This document shows, piece after piece, positions 11,294 to 22,308 of a DNA stretch of 55,881 nucleotides; the stretch's first letter is position 1; each line of letters opens with the position of its first letter. Source of the DNA: Prorocentrum cordatum (taxonomy: Eukaryota > Sar > Dinophyceae > Prorocentrales > Prorocentraceae); contig CAUYUJ010020571.1 in NCBI GenBank assembly GCA_963575745.1, positions 65,001 through 120,881 on the forward strand, written 5' to 3'. The notes below the pieces were generated by a model. It made no database searches and was not told the DNA's origin. It saw only the letters and a program-made list of their open reading frames with translations. The position numbers were made by a program, and so were the translations under genes.

Positions 11294-12434
11294 ACCTAAC
11301 AGCTTGTTCTGATAGGTTTCTAATGGTCTCAAAAGAGAGCAGCAGATGACTCCACAGAGGGGGTCTGGGCGGGTGCCGGACAGGTGCTTCGGCGGGTGCC
11401 GGACAGGGTGCCGCAGAAGTCGTTTTAAGCCAACAGTCACACACTTCGTGCTCTTCGACCTTCCAGAACTCCATTCCCAGGCCACATTTTGGATGCCCGG
11501 AACCAACTGTAGGCCACTTCGTGCTCTTCGACTTCCCAGAACTCCATTCCCGGGCCACATTTTGGATGCCCGGAGCCAACTGTAGGCCACTTCGTGCTCT
11601 TCGACTTCCCAGAACTCCATTCCCGGGCCACATTTTGGATGCCCGGAGCCAACTGTAGGCCACTTCGTGCTCTTCAAGTTCCCAGAACTCCTCCTCCCCG
11701 GAGCCAACTGTAGGCCACTTCGATTCCCAGGCCACATTTTGCCCGGAGCCAACTGTAGACTTCGTGATTTCCCAGAACTCCATTCCCGGGCCACATTTTG
11801 TGCCCGGAGCCAACTGTAGGCCACTTCGTGCTCTTCGAGTTCCCAGAACTCCATTCCCGGGCCACATTTTGAATGCTGAGGCCAGGCTGAGGCTGAATGC
11901 CCGGAGCCAACTGTAGGCCACTTCGTGTTCTTCTAGTTCCCAGAACTCCAGGGCCACATTTTGAATGCTGAGGCAGCTGATGCTGCGGCCGAGGCAGGCT
12001 GAGGCTGAGGCAGGCTGAGGCTGAGGCCGAGGCTGAAGGCAGACTGAGGCTGAGGCTGAAGCAGACTGAGGCTGAGGCTGAGGCAGGCTGAGGCTGAGGC
12101 TGAAGCAGGCTGATGCTGAGGCAGGCTGAGGCTGAGGCTGAGGCTGATGCAGGCTGAGGCTGAGGCAGGCTGAGGCTGAGGCCGAGGCTGAAGGCAGACT
12201 GAGGCTGAGGCTGAAGCAGGCTGAGGCTGAGGCTGAGGCAGGCTGAGGCTGAGGCAGGCTGAGGCTGAGGCTGAGGCAGGCTGAGGCTGAGGCTGACTGC
12301 GACTGCCGTTGCCGCTGCGACTGTCATCGCGAATGCGACTACGACTGCGAGAACAGCAGAATTCTACAACTGGATTTTCATTTGAATCTTAAGGGGAATG
12401 CTTTCAGATATGCTTCTACATATCGCTGTTAGGT
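11294..12434. repeat. Composite module F (CTGAGG-type interior)
   Basis: Ends are ACCTAACAGC and GCTGTTAGGT. The 72-bp minisatellite is disrupted by small deletions near 11690-11900. The CTGAGG array spans about 11965-12295, followed by the conserved tail. Confidence 0.75.
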
Positions 12435-12466
12435 TGCTTTGCCGGGATATTTTTTTTTAGTATTAC

Positions 12467-12480
12467 ATATATATATATAT

Positions 12481-12513
<33 letters not shown>
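12467..12513. repeat. (TA)n(CA)n dinucleotide run
   Basis: A TA run followed by CA repeats directly precedes the second copy of the 621-bp block. The same TA-then-CA arrangement precedes related blocks near 13235 and 22350. Confidence 0.85.
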
Positions 12514-12514
<1 letters not shown>

Positions 12515-13130
12515 ACGGCGCACCGGGTCCAGGCGCCCGGGGCCGGCGCCGCTACCGCAAATGGGCTCTGGGGCCCTCGGGGAGCCCCGGGGCTTCACAG
12601 AAAGCCGCCAGAAGGCGCCAAGGAGGCCCCAAGAGGCTCCAGAACAGACCCGGGGCGCCCGAAGGTCGCTCCCAGACGCCCAACATGGCCTCCAAGGCGG
12701 CTTCAGAAGCCCTTGCAAGACACCCCCAAGCGACCCCCAATAGGGCCCCAAACAGAGCCCCAAGGGGCCAAAATAGACCCATTCCTTTTTGTAAAATGTA
12801 TATTTTTAACATATTGCTTGTTTTCGCATTCGGTCCGTGCTTGACGACTTCAGAAGCTCCCGAGACCGCCCCAATACATCCCAGGACGCGCCCCAGAGGG
12901 CCCCAATACAGCCCCAGAAAGCTCCAGGACGGCCCACGAAGGGCCCAAGACGGCCCAAGAGAGTCCCCAAGACGGGCCCGAGAGGGCCCCAGAGGAGGAA
13001 AGCCACCATCGAATTCCAAGCTTTCGACCCCAAGTGGCTCCAGGAGGCGCCGAGAAGCCCCCAAGAAACGCCCGGAAAGCTCCCAAAAGCACCCCAAGAC
13101 GCTCCAAAAGGCACCCCAAGAGAGCTCCAA
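12510..13130 (+). repeat. 621-bp duplicated block, copy 2
   Basis: Near-identical to 10161-10781. Here the block continues into further CCCAAGACGG-type repeat, showing what may be missing in the gap after copy 1. Confidence 0.9.
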
Positions 13131-13230
13131 GAAACACAAATCGTCCCATTCCTGTGGGGAAACGTATATTTTTCGTGTGTTCGCCTGTTGGGCTGTCATC
13201 GCGCCCAAGACGGCCCAAGGGGTTCCCAAG

Positions 13231-13275
<45 letters not shown>

Positions 13276-14040
13276 GCACACACAAACATATAACAGCGCA
13301 CGGGGTCCGGGGGCCCGGGGCCGCGACCACGACCACAAATGTGTGTGCCCAGTGTCTTGGGGCGTCCCTGAGGCCTTCAAAACGCCCCGGGAACGCGCCA
13401 AGAGAACCCGAAGACGCCCCAAGACGGACCCAAGACACCCAAAGGCCGCTCCAAGATGCCCAAGATGGCCCCCAAGACACCTCCAAAGGCCTCGCAAACG
13501 CTCCTAAGCAGCTTCCGAGAGGCCCCCCAGGACGTCCCCAAGAGGCAAAGATTGCTTCATTCCCTTTTCAAAACGTGTATGTTTAGCATATTATTGTTTT
13601 CGCTGTCGTACCGTTCTTGATGACATCAGAGGTCCCCAAGACCGCCCCAAGACGGCCCAAGAGGCGCCCCCGAGGGCCCCAAGACGGCCCAAAAGAGCCC
13701 CAGGACGGCCCAAGAGGCGCCCCAGACGGCCCAAACGGGGCCCCAAAGGCGCCCAAGAGAAGCCCAAGATTGGGAAATCCAAGCGACAATTTGAGCTTTC
13801 CGCCAAAAGAGGCGCCCGGGAGGCCCCAAGAGGCCCCGAAGACGCCCCAAGATGCCTCCAAGAGGCCACCCAGACGCCGCAAGAAGGCCCCACGAGGACC
13901 CCCGAGAGAGCCCTGAGAGCCGAACGCTGTTTATGTCCCGTAGATGTTCGAAGGATTTTGGTCATCTCGCCTTCTCGGGTTCCCGACGCTCGAAAACAGC
14001 CCAGGAGGCCCCCAAGATCGACCCGAGGAAGCCAGATTGA
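13131..14040. repeat. CCCAAGACGGCCC-type repeat region
   Basis: Dense degenerate short repeat built from CCCAAGACGG, CCCAAGAGG and GGCCCC, with a (TA)n run at about 13235-13272. On the minus strand it gives Leu/Gly/Trp-rich frames that automated callers may list as genes. I see no coding signal beyond the repeat. Confidence 0.75.
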
Positions 14041-14286
14041 TTTTGTCTCAGGCTGGCAGCCACGTCTGCCGGCGTGCCCTGCACCACCCTCCGTTGCAGG
14101 TGTTCATCCCAGGTAAAGTCCTGGGTTCAGAATGCGTCGAGGTTCAGTTTCATTGCTGGCGTTCGAATGTTCAGAAAGGGAATTGGTCGGCGCCTCAGTA
14201 TGTGTGCCGTTCGCGCCAAGGCGCGTCAGGCTGCAATGCTGGCTTGCAGGTGACGTCCGCCTGCGGTCAGCCCAGTGAATTCGATG
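14041..14286. other. Unrecognised left flank of retroelement 1
   Basis: Non-repeat sequence of mixed composition ending GAATTCGATG before the first repeat of the element. A plus-strand frame is open and cysteine-rich to a stop inside the element, but I do not recognise it. Confidence 0.4.
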
Positions 14287-14369
14287 TATGAGCAGTTATC
14301 GGGACGATTGTAACATAACACTCGGAAGCCGAGGAACGCCGCATCCCTACGTAGATCTCTTTGTGGTTC
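14287..14369 (+). repeat. Split direct repeat A1
   Basis: 83 bp starting TATGAGCAGTTATCGGGACG and ending TTTGTGGTTC. It appears identical to A2 at 20732-20814. Confidence 0.95.
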
Positions 14370-14488
14370 AAATGTTTCTTCCCTCTTGAGAGAGGGGTGA
14401 GGTCCAGGCGCCCCTCCTTCAGCAGGACCTTGCCGCGAGTTTTAGGCGTGACCAGTCTGCTGCATTCCCAGGGTTCACGCGCTCGGGC

Positions 14489-16192
14489 ATGGTGGACGCC
14501 GCTGGGGAGGAGGAGGTGCCTGCAGACCTTTCGCTGGGGGAGTCCGAGCCTGCCGCCCTCCGCTTCCCCGTGCAGGTCGGCCGCCCGCATCGCTGCACAA
14601 CGTTCGTCGCGGAGGTGCAGCCGCAGGGTGAGTACTTCATCCAGGTCGTAGGTGCCTACCCTCCCGACGAGGACGGCCAGACAGCACGGGCCGAGCAGAT
14701 CTCCCGCAGCGAAGGTTGTAGGACCTGGTGGATGGGTCATCCCGTGGAGCGTGAGGGGAGCAGGGCGGCCTCTCTATCACTGTCGCGCGGAGGAGATGTG
14801 CCTAGCCACGCTGCGCGCCTCCCGCGGGACGCTCATCGCCGTCTCGACGTTCGAGGAGGTCGACGCTGTGGAGGCGTCGGAGTTCTATCTAGAGTGCCAT
14901 GCGGTGGTCCCTTGGGCCCGCTGGTCCCAGGAGCTCGGGCCCGAGCCTGCAGGAGAGGCGGCGGCTCGCAGGTCATCGGAGGTCGAGCTGGGCGGGTTCG
15001 GCATGCCGCTCGACGGCGGCGTGGTTCAGGACACGGCTGCCCTGACCCCAGGCCCGCGCCCCATGGTGGCGCCAGCGCGCGGCGGCGGCCGCCAGCCCGC
15101 TGCCCTGCAGGCCTCGCCGCTGGAGGAGGCAGGCGCCCGCCTGACCGCCGTGGCGCCCCCTGCGCGCGAGACAGGGCCGACCAGAGGCGCTCGCCCGAGG
15201 TGTCAGCAGAAGCGGCGGCGAGTGCCGCAGGCGGCAGCGCTGGGGCGAGGGTTGAGGGACCTCCTCTCCAACTGGTGCTGGAGGCGGCGGCCAACAGGAG
15301 CAGCCCTGGTGACGTACGGCAGTCAGTTCTCAGTGGCGCCAGCGCCGGTGGTGATGGGGCAGTCCCGCGAGGTCACGCCATTCGTCGAGGTCACTTTCGC
15401 CAGATTGCCGCCGAGTTCCCTCTGCCTCTCCCTGAGCAGGCGCTGGCCAAGATGAGTGAGTATGTCACCACGCAGGATGGTGAGAAGGCGAGGGAGGATT
15501 TTCCGTCTATCTTCATGAAGTACTTTCTGAATGTCCCCGTCCCTCAGACTCCCATCGAGTCGATCGGGATGGAGGTCTACCGCGAGATGAGGACAGGCTG
15601 CGAGGCCGCGGATGCCATCCCTTCGGGCAAGACGGCCTACGCCATTGACGTGCTGGGTCCACGGTTCAAGGCACTTCAGCTTTCCGCTATCGACAAGTGC
15701 TGGTCGGGTATTCGCTGGCTGGAGCTCATCCCGCCCATGACCGAGCAGCCTGCGTTCAGAACGGAGGATAAGGAGATCGTGCGCACCGTCGAGCCGGGCG
15801 ATTTGCGCCTAGAGGAGCTGCTGTCCGAGCTCAAGCAGGGCTGGGAGACAGGCCGGGAGAGGGAGCCGCCGAGGAGCAACTCCCCTCCTGGAGGCCACAC
15901 TGGCGGGAGCCGAGGCAAGGCGGCCCACCAGCTGCCATGGCCTCGGACGCCTGCGGGCCTCGTCGAGGACCAACCGCCACCAGCAGCACCAGCAGCAGCA
16001 GCCCGCCGCCCTACACCAGAGCCGCAGCGGATTGTGCAGCTGCGCGAGGACTTTTCGAAGGGGGCGAGGCCGAAGGAGGTCTCCTGGATGATCGTCAAGG
16101 ACGCCCACCCGAAGAAGCAGGGTGTGACGCGGGGAGCCTACGGCATGCGCCTCAGGGAGCTCATGCAGGAGGCTCGCGGGCGGCGGGCCTGA
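14489..16192 (+). pseudogene. Gag-like ORF1 of retroelement 1, frameshifted
   Basis: The ATG at 14489 follows a leader of about 120 bp after A1, and the frame stays open to TGA at 16190-16192. The plausible protein starts in this frame, moves to the +1 neighbour near 14760 (residues around RPLYHCRAEEMCLATL and EFYLECHAVVPWARW) and returns by about 15200-15250. The C-terminal part (from about 15380) holds well-formed sequence with IDVLGPRFKALQL and SAIDKCWSGIRWLELIP, and ends Arg-rich. It resembles the first ORF of dinoflagellate YR retroelements as I know them. Being first in the element and lacking enzyme motifs, it is best taken as the nucleocapsid-type protein. Two compensating frame changes suggest either small indels in decay or sequence errors. 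Confidence 0.65.
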
Positions 16193-16580
16193 CCCGCGAG
16201 GTAGGCCACGCGGCAGCGCCGAACATCGACGCGCAGCCTCGCTGGTCTGAACACTTGCCAGTCTGCACTGACTCGACCGCGTGGAGGGCAACTTTGTATT
16301 GAGCTGTACCCGCCACGCCGCACTTACTGGGCTTGGTCATCGCTGCCGTCACCTTACAGTGGCAGCACCCAGGCCGCCTTGGAGAGTTTCGCCGTGAGTT
16401 TCGTCCACACCTTCCCACGACTGGAGGGCCGCAGGTAAGGACGCGTGACCTGTTGCCGATGGCCCTCCACGACCCTACGCTCACACGAGCTGGGGTCGCA
16501 TTTCAGGACGGATCGAGTAGGAAGCGTCAGAGGTTCAACATGAGGGGCGTTTAGTCGCCAGAGGATTTTGGTCATACATA
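16193..16580 (+). other. Spacer between ORF1 and pol remnant
   Basis: No recognisable motif. It may include the eroded start of the polyprotein. Confidence 0.4.
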
Positions 16581-18110
16581 GTGGTGCTGTCTCTCGATTT
16601 CGATTACGTTGGTCGAGGTGACCCTCGCCTGCGGAGGCACTCACCAGTGCTACATCCTGCCCAGCGGTCCACCTACAAGACCGTCATCTCCCACGTCGAC
16701 GGCTTCTTGGATGATCCACTGACTCGTCTAACCGACATCGACTGGTCCCAGAAGGTCAACAAGCTAGGGCGACTGCACTGGGGAGGAGCAGGTCGAGGCC
16801 GTGCCTATCAAGCTAGCGGAGCCTATACCAGGCCTTCCCGACAAACAGCATGCTGCGCAGCTTCAAACGGGGGAGTCTGTTGACGGGCACATCCTGGAGT
16901 CGCTCATGGACCCTGAGGTTGCCCCGCTGCCTCAGGTGGACTGGCCGCTGCACCCTCCTCGCGCCCGAGTCAATTGCGCGAGGCTCGAGGACTGGTACGA
17001 GGTCGCAGCACACTTGGTTGGCCTCAGCATCTTGGGCGTGGTCGACGAGGCGGACATGCTTGCGCAGCGGGCCCAGAAGGTCTTCAACGGCCTAGTCGCT
17101 CGCGAGAGGTAGGCCAAGACACTCGAGGCGTTGTCGAGATGCGCGCGCCTGACCTTCAACATGATACCCTCCAACGCCTACCTCTGCAACATTGTTGAGG
17201 ATACGTCGACTTTGGCGGCCTCCACCACATGGACCAGCCTCCACTTGCCAGTAGGAGGCGCCATGGTGTGCAGCAGCGACGACCAGGAGGGCGCGTTTTA
17301 TGTCTGGAAGCTGCCGCCAATCTGGTATAGCAGAATGGCCGTCTCGGTGCCCCGTGCCAGCGAGCTCTGCGGGGTTGTCAAGGGACCGCCTGGACTACGT
17401 GGCGTTCCGCGTCATCCCCATGGGCTGGGTACTCGCAGTCGGCCTCTCCCAGCACCTGCATTGCCGCGTGGCCCTGCGAGCACCGCGTCTAGGGGCTGGC
17501 TTGCCTGCAGAGGCAGAGTGGACGCGCATTCAGCCCTGGCCGCTAGCGAGGCAGCATCCTCATGCGTTGGGCAGGTCTACATCGATGATCTTGAGGCGCC
17601 CGAGGTCCTTGAGGCGGCAGAGGCGTACGGGCCGTGGGCACCCCAGGCGAGATGCGGCTCGCCATGCGGCGCGCCTACGCCCAGGCAGAGGTCGCCTACG
17701 CGGAGGGGTGAAGCCATGCGCGGCAGCTTCAGCTCGAGAGAATGGGGGTGTCCATCGACGGCTGCGTGGGTGCGATCAGGGCCCCTGCTAATAAGGTGAC
17801 TGAGCTGTTCCGCTACATCGTGTATGCCCTGGGCCGCGATTTACTCCCTATGGCCGCTCCTGCCCACGCTGCTGGGCCGTGCCGTTCAGGCCCTGGAGTT
17901 CAAGCGGCCGCTCTTGAGCTGCCTCAACTTGGTCTGGGAGTTCTCCGTCAGGACGAGAGGTAAGCGCATCAACATGGGCATGAGCCAGGAGCTGCTCGTG
18001 CGCAGGGGGTACCTGTCTTTTGCGGGCACCGACCTCAGGGCCGCGCCGTCGCCAGTCGCCACCGCCTCGGATGCCTCGGGGGCTGGAGGTGGAGTGCGCG
18101 GCTCCACTGG
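16581..18110 (+). pseudogene. Reverse transcriptase remnant of retroelement 1
   Basis: Pieces of one protein lie in alternating frames. LTFNMIPSNAYLCNI and SSDDQEGAFYVWKLPP (17131-17330) match the RT palm core block. AFRVIPMGWVLAVGLSQHL (about 17398-17465) is the PMG block. VYIDDLEAPEV (17575-17607) carries the catalytic YxDD motif at 17578-17589, still intact. A single TAG at 17110-17112 breaks a frame that otherwise reads on. The C-terminal part runs into VATASDASGAGGG (SDAS at 18067-18078), the first catalytic-aspartate motif of an RNase H. At least five frame switches make it non-functional. The order and motifs fit DIRS/Ngaro-type RTs. Confidence 0.8.
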
Positions 18111-18245
18111 CCTCACGCACGTGGCAGTGCAGCAGCCCAGGGCCGCCCGCCAGGGAGCTAGGCCGTGCTGGGGCCAGGCTGCGGCGACCTGCAGCCCGCA
18201 CGCAGCTCCCCGTTGCTACCAGGTGGGCGGCCGCGGCCCAGGGTG

Positions 18246-18990
18246 CTCATCGAGGCCTCCTCAACGGCCTCGCCGCGCTGAGTGTGGCAATGTCCAGGCT
18301 GCCAGTCGACATCATCGGCATCGTGTGCAGGAGGTTGACGGGCCTGCCAGACGAGTTGCGACTCAGATGGCCTGGGACCGCAGATTGGGGTGATATCCGA
18401 TCGTCTCCGAGGCGGACATCGCTAAGCTGGCTGACACCTACTACAGCCTGTGCGACGTCTGCGTCCGTGGAGCAGGCAGCCCGGGGCAGGACCTCAGCGC
18501 AGTCAGTCTGCCGCGGGCAGGCCTGGGGGGCCCCAGCTCGAGGCTCCTCTATGAGATCCCACGGGTCCACGGTCATCTTCGTAAGCACTACGAGGAGAAG
18601 CTAGCCACCTTTGCTGAGGAACGTTGCCTCTATGAGTCTGCAAGTGAGAGATGCTACCATGAAGGAGCTTGGAGCACCGCCAGGCGAGCTATGCTCAGCT
18701 ATATTTGTTCCTGCCCGTCGACCGCCTTGCTACTGGTGCAGTTGGCCTGTGCAGACTCGCGGGGAATCCGCAGTCGAGGAGCGGCGCCAGCCCAGAGGGT
18801 CACACTCAATCGTGGGCCGGGTCTGCAGTCCCGTCGCCCCTCTCCCGTGGGTCATTGCTGGCTGGACCGGGGGAGGCGGCGCTGCTCCAATACCGATGCT
18901 GTGTGCCCGCGGCCAGCCTCAAGTATTGCTGGGATTCGACAGGCATTGCACCAAGGTCGCCCACAAGACCCTGAGACCCAAGGAGTGCTG
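18246..18990 (+). pseudogene. Cytosine-C5 DNA methyltransferase domain in retroelement 1
   Basis: GLLNGLAALSVAMSRLPV (about 18253-18310) fits the SAM-binding motif I. WGDI (about 18390) precedes motif IV, which reads GSPGQDLSA at 18475-18500. In active enzymes the third position of the PC pair is the catalytic cysteine; here its codon (18484-18486) is GGG, glycine. LRNVASMS (18614-18637) corresponds to the ENV motif VI with Glu changed to Arg, and RRPPCYWCSW (about 18715-18745) to the downstream RRPR-Y-W block. The parts lie in three frames. C5-methyltransferase capture by dinoflagellate retrotransposons is described in general; this placement between RNase H halves is my reading. Confidence 0.7.
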
Positions 18991-19149
18991 ACACGAGGAG
19001 CTTTCTCTTGGGCCCCTCTTACTCAGCGTATTCGGTCTCCTGGCTCCTCCAGCAGCTGTTCCTGGTTCGAGGACTCCTTGCTCGGGGGCTACCTGCTGAG
19101 GCTCTGTTCGCGCAGGGGTCGTGCCCGCAGGTCTGGGGTGAGATCGGCA

Positions 19150-19640
19150 CCTACCCGAAGGGCACAGCCGAGTACGACAAGAAACTGGCCTCAGAATTCG
19201 CAGGCGTGTTCCTTGCACTAAGTGATCGCAGTGGGAGCGACATTCGTCTAGCCGTGGACCTGCTCTACCGACCCGAGGCGGGGCCGCGGGCGAGAATCGT
19301 GGCCTCACTGAGGTGGCAAGGTAGCATTGACCTCCACAGTCACGCCCGCGAGCTGCAGGCGGGAGTAGCAGCCCTGCTTTGGAGGACTCGCTCCACAGAG
19401 CACCTCAGCGCCAGGGTTGTCCACCTGTTTGACTCACAGGCTGGCAGCGATCACTACGAAGGAGCGGTCGGCCAGCACCGGGCTGCCATGGCTCCTGCGC
19501 CAGTGGGCCGCCCCCTGTGCGGCGGGAGGCCTCTACCCCATCGTCGAGTACATCATGACCGCTGGACACCGACGGGGGCATCGCCGCGTCCACAGAGATG
19601 CTCTGGAGCGAAGGCCAGCCCGTTAGCATTGCCAACTCTG
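19150..19640 (+). pseudogene. RNase H remnant, C-terminal part, retroelement 1
   Basis: ASLRWQGSIDLHSHARELQ (about 19300-19357) carries the glutamate motif, and VVHLFDSQAGSDHYEGAV (about 19415-19470) carries the aspartate motif seen as HLVDSQV in this family. The first aspartate motif (SDAS) lies more than 1 kb upstream, before the methyltransferase domain. A frame change near 19480 disrupts the rest. Confidence 0.65.
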
Positions 19641-19689
19641 CTGTCGCTGCGGCGGTCCCCTTCTTTCCCCTCAATCAAACAGAGCTGGC

Positions 19690-20325
19690 CAGGGGTTGTC
19701 ATGGAGTCTGCTCAAGGCTTGGAGCCACGTGAACCGCCTGTTCTCGCTCTGCCACTCACGCCAGAGCTCATCCTGGGAATAGCCGCCCTCGGCATCGAGT
19801 GCGACGCCGTGGACATCAGCACCCTCCTCGCATTAGGTGTCGCAGGTCTTTTCCCCACAACAGAGGTGTTCACATTGTCCAAGCAGCAGGCTGCAATCAT
19901 CAATGACGGAGTCAGGGTCCGCTTGCCTGAGACCAAGACAGAGCACCGCAGACCACCATTGAGATGGTCGTTGTCGGCCGCCCCATCGCAGTGGATCTGG
20001 TCAAGCGCCGGCAGTGCACGCAGCGCCTTCTGACACGATCAGCACACGATCGCCAGCACAGCTTCGCAGTTGCGTGGGAAAAAACTGCCGACTTTCTTTC
20101 ACCTCGAGAATTTCCGCTTCTCTAGTATCTATGCCGTCGTGGTGGTGCCACGTACGACTTCATGCCGCATCAGACTATGGAGACAACGATCATGAAAGGC
20201 GGATGAAGTTCACAATGGCCGCAAATATTTACATTGTGCAAGCAGTTGCAGGCATAGTCCAAGTCACTCCTGCTCCCAATGACCACAGGTTGATCCAGCA
20301 CTTTGCGCGTGGTCTTATCAGTTGA
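19690..20325 (+). pseudogene. Tyrosine recombinase remnant, retroelement 1
   Basis: VAGLFPTTEVFTLSK (about 19830-19880) aligns with the box I segment normally reading GLLRTTEL; the catalytic arginine is replaced by proline. VRLPETKTEHR follows. After a frame change, CRRGGATYDF (20132-20161) is box II with its arginine, and NIYIVQAVA (about 20224-20250) holds the candidate nucleophilic tyrosine, codon 20230-20232. The protein would end at TGA near 20325. It would integrate the circular element at a short core. Loss of box I Arg, an in-frame TAG near 20126 and two frame changes make it inactive. Confidence 0.75.
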
Positions 20326-20425
20326 AAGTTGCGGGAAAAAGTCAGAACAGATGTGATACGCTATGCAAGAGATCTTGAGACACGACACGTGAGTCCTCCC
20401 GTGCCAATGTTGTGAGTCCGTGGAA

Positions 20426-20734
20426 TACCCCCACGCTGTATAGAGGCTAGCCGCCTGTCCGCTCCGATCTAGCCCTCCTCAGGCCTCGGCGTTCCCTCGG
20501 GATTCCCTGGGTCGTGCTTCCTGGACTGGAGTCGGTCCGATTCTCCTCGGGCCTCGACCTTGGGGTACCCTGTAATGAGATTCCTTGGGTGTCCTCGGGG
20601 CTGCCTGGAGGTCTCCTGAGGTCTTGGGGGTGGGTCTCGAGCGGTGAGGGCCTGGCGTATGCCTCTCCAGCTGGTGGTTGCTAGCGACGCTAGCCACAGA
20701 CCCCTTGGCGTGGGAAGGTAAGAGAAAGGGTTAT
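20426..20734 (+). repeat. Split direct repeat B1
   Basis: About 309 bp starting TACCCCCACGCTGTATAGAG and ending AGAGAAAGGGTTAT. It is repeated with a few substitutions at 20870-21179 and overlaps the start of A2 by TAT. Confidence 0.93.
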
Positions 20735-20814
20735 GAGCAGTTATCGGGACGATTGTAACATAACACTCGGAAGCCGAGGAACGCCGCATCCCTACGTAGA
20801 TCTCTTTGTGGTTC
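20732..20814 (+). repeat. Split direct repeat A2
   Basis: Second copy of the 83-bp A repeat, abutting B1. A spacer of 55 bp (20815-20869) separates it from B2. Confidence 0.95.
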
Positions 20815-20869
20815 CCGCCCGCGCCACCCTATAGTAGTGCAAGGCCTACTTCGTGGATGCGAGGCGATT

Positions 20870-21179
20870 TACCCCCACGCTGTATAGAGGCTAGCCGCCT
20901 GTCCGCTCCGATCTAGCCCTCCTCAGGCCTCGGCGTTCCCTCGGGATTCCCTGGGTCGTGCTTCCTGGACTGGAGTCTGTCCGATTCTCCTCGGGCCTCG
21001 ACCTTGGGGTATCCTGTAATGAGATTCCTTGGGTGTCCTCGGGGCTGCCTGGAGGTCTCCTGAGGTCTTAGGGGTAGGTCTCGAGCGGTGAGGGGCCTGG
21101 CGTATGCCTCTCCAGCTGGTGGTTGCTAGCGACGCTAGCCACAGACCCCTTGGCGTGGGAAGGTAAGAGAAAGGGTTAT
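20870..21179 (+). repeat. Split direct repeat B2
   Basis: Second copy of B, ending GGGTTAT before a T-rich flank. It marks the right end of retroelement 1. Confidence 0.93.
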
Positions 21180-21780
21180 TTTTTATTTTCAAGAGCTGGT
21201 CGCTCCACCTTGCGCGCACCTTTGGGCCCCACGAGGGACTCCAGAACGGAAGCCCGAACCGACCATTCGAGCTTTCTGCCCCAAGAAGCCCCGAAAAAAC
21301 CCGGAAGAGGCCCACAAGACGCCACAAGAAGGCTCCAGGAGGACTCCCAACATAGCCCCGAGAGCCCAAACTCGTTGATTTTTTATGTGTCTTTTGAAGG
21401 ACTTCGCCCTTCTGGCCTTGTCGGCTTCCCCAATCTCCATGCCGGCTCAAGGGGTCAACAAGACCACCCCGAAACAGCCCGAGAAGCCCCCAAGAGAAGC
21501 CCAAATACGGCCAAGAGGGCCCCAAGACGGCCTACGAGCCGCCTCGGACGGCCCAGGAGGGCCCCAACACGGCCCCAAGAGAGGCCCAATATGGGGGAGC
21601 CCGAACCGACAATTGGAGCCTTCCACTTCAAGAGGCCTCCCAGGAGGGCCCAATATATTTCCAAGAGGCCCCGAGAGGCCCCCGAGAGGCCCCAGGACGG
21701 CCGATGACGTTCGACGTACGCCGTACGACGAGATCCTCGCGGTTTGGTTGAAGTCCCTCAAGGAGCATCAGAAGAGGCAG
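21180..21780. repeat. CCCAAGAGGCCC-type repeat region
   Basis: T-rich start, then degenerate CCCAAGAGG/CCCGAGAGG short repeats. No gene is seen; frames on both strands follow the repeat. Confidence 0.65.
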
Positions 21781-21824
21781 TCGTCAGGTGGACCCTGGAG
21801 AGTCCTTCCGTAGCCGATGTCGGT

Positions 21825-21930
21825 TGAACTGTTCCTCCTCCCCTCCTGCTCCCCCTTCTCCTCCTCCTCCCCCTCCTCCTCCGCCTCCCCTCTCGCTCCC
21901 ATCGCCTTCTGTTCCTGCCCCTGCTGCGCT
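21825..21930. repeat. CCT-rich pyrimidine tract
   Basis: TCCTCCTCCCC-type tract preceding the GAC microsatellite. Confidence 0.8.
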
Positions 21931-21974
21931 TACTCGTTTGGACCCGGGGAGGGGTCTAGGGATCCGCTACAGGA

Positions 21975-21980
21975 GACGAA

Positions 21981-22046
<66 letters not shown>

Positions 22047-22071
22047 ATGACGACGACGACGCCGACGACGA

Positions 22072-22116
<45 letters not shown>

Positions 22117-22120
22117 CACG
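21975..22120. repeat. (GAC)n microsatellite
   Basis: About 145 bp of GAC/ACG repeat with few interruptions. Confidence 0.95.
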
Positions 22121-22308
22121 CCTCACCAGGCTCCTCAAGACGCCCCCAAACCCGTGCTCCCAGAAGGCCTTCTGGGAACCCGATTCATACGGCTTCCGCC
22201 CCCCTAGACAACCATTTCTTCGAAGGCCTTTCGGAATGCAGATTGGCATGCGTGGACTGTGGTCCACTACTTCAGTGGAGCAGTGAATTCGTCAAGGCCT
22301 AGGGTCTG

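Larger units (their letters stand above)
14287..21179 (+). mobile_element. Retroelement 1: YR retrotransposon with split direct repeats
   Basis: The outline is A1 (14287-14369), internal coding region, B1 (20426-20734), A2 (20732-20814), B2 (20870-21179). This is the split-direct-repeat layout known for Ngaro/PAT-type tyrosine-recombinase retroelements. The internal region encodes, in order, a gag-like protein, RT, a C5-methyltransferase domain, RNase H parts and a tyrosine recombinase, all on plus. The B1/A2 junction shares TAT, and TAT also sits at both outer boundaries, as expected for site-specific integration of a circle through a short core. Many frame changes, a nonsense codon and lost catalytic residues show this copy is dead. 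Confidence 0.85.

Noticed and set aside
10024-13888. Trp/Gly/Leu-rich minus frames (GLLGASWGPLGAVLG type)
   Set aside because: They follow the CCCAAGAGG/GGCCCC repeat wherever it occurs, without conserved starts or motifs.
21808-21832. TCCGTAGCCGATGTCGGTTG as another leader relic
   Set aside because: Only the first nine bases match the leader well; likely chance.
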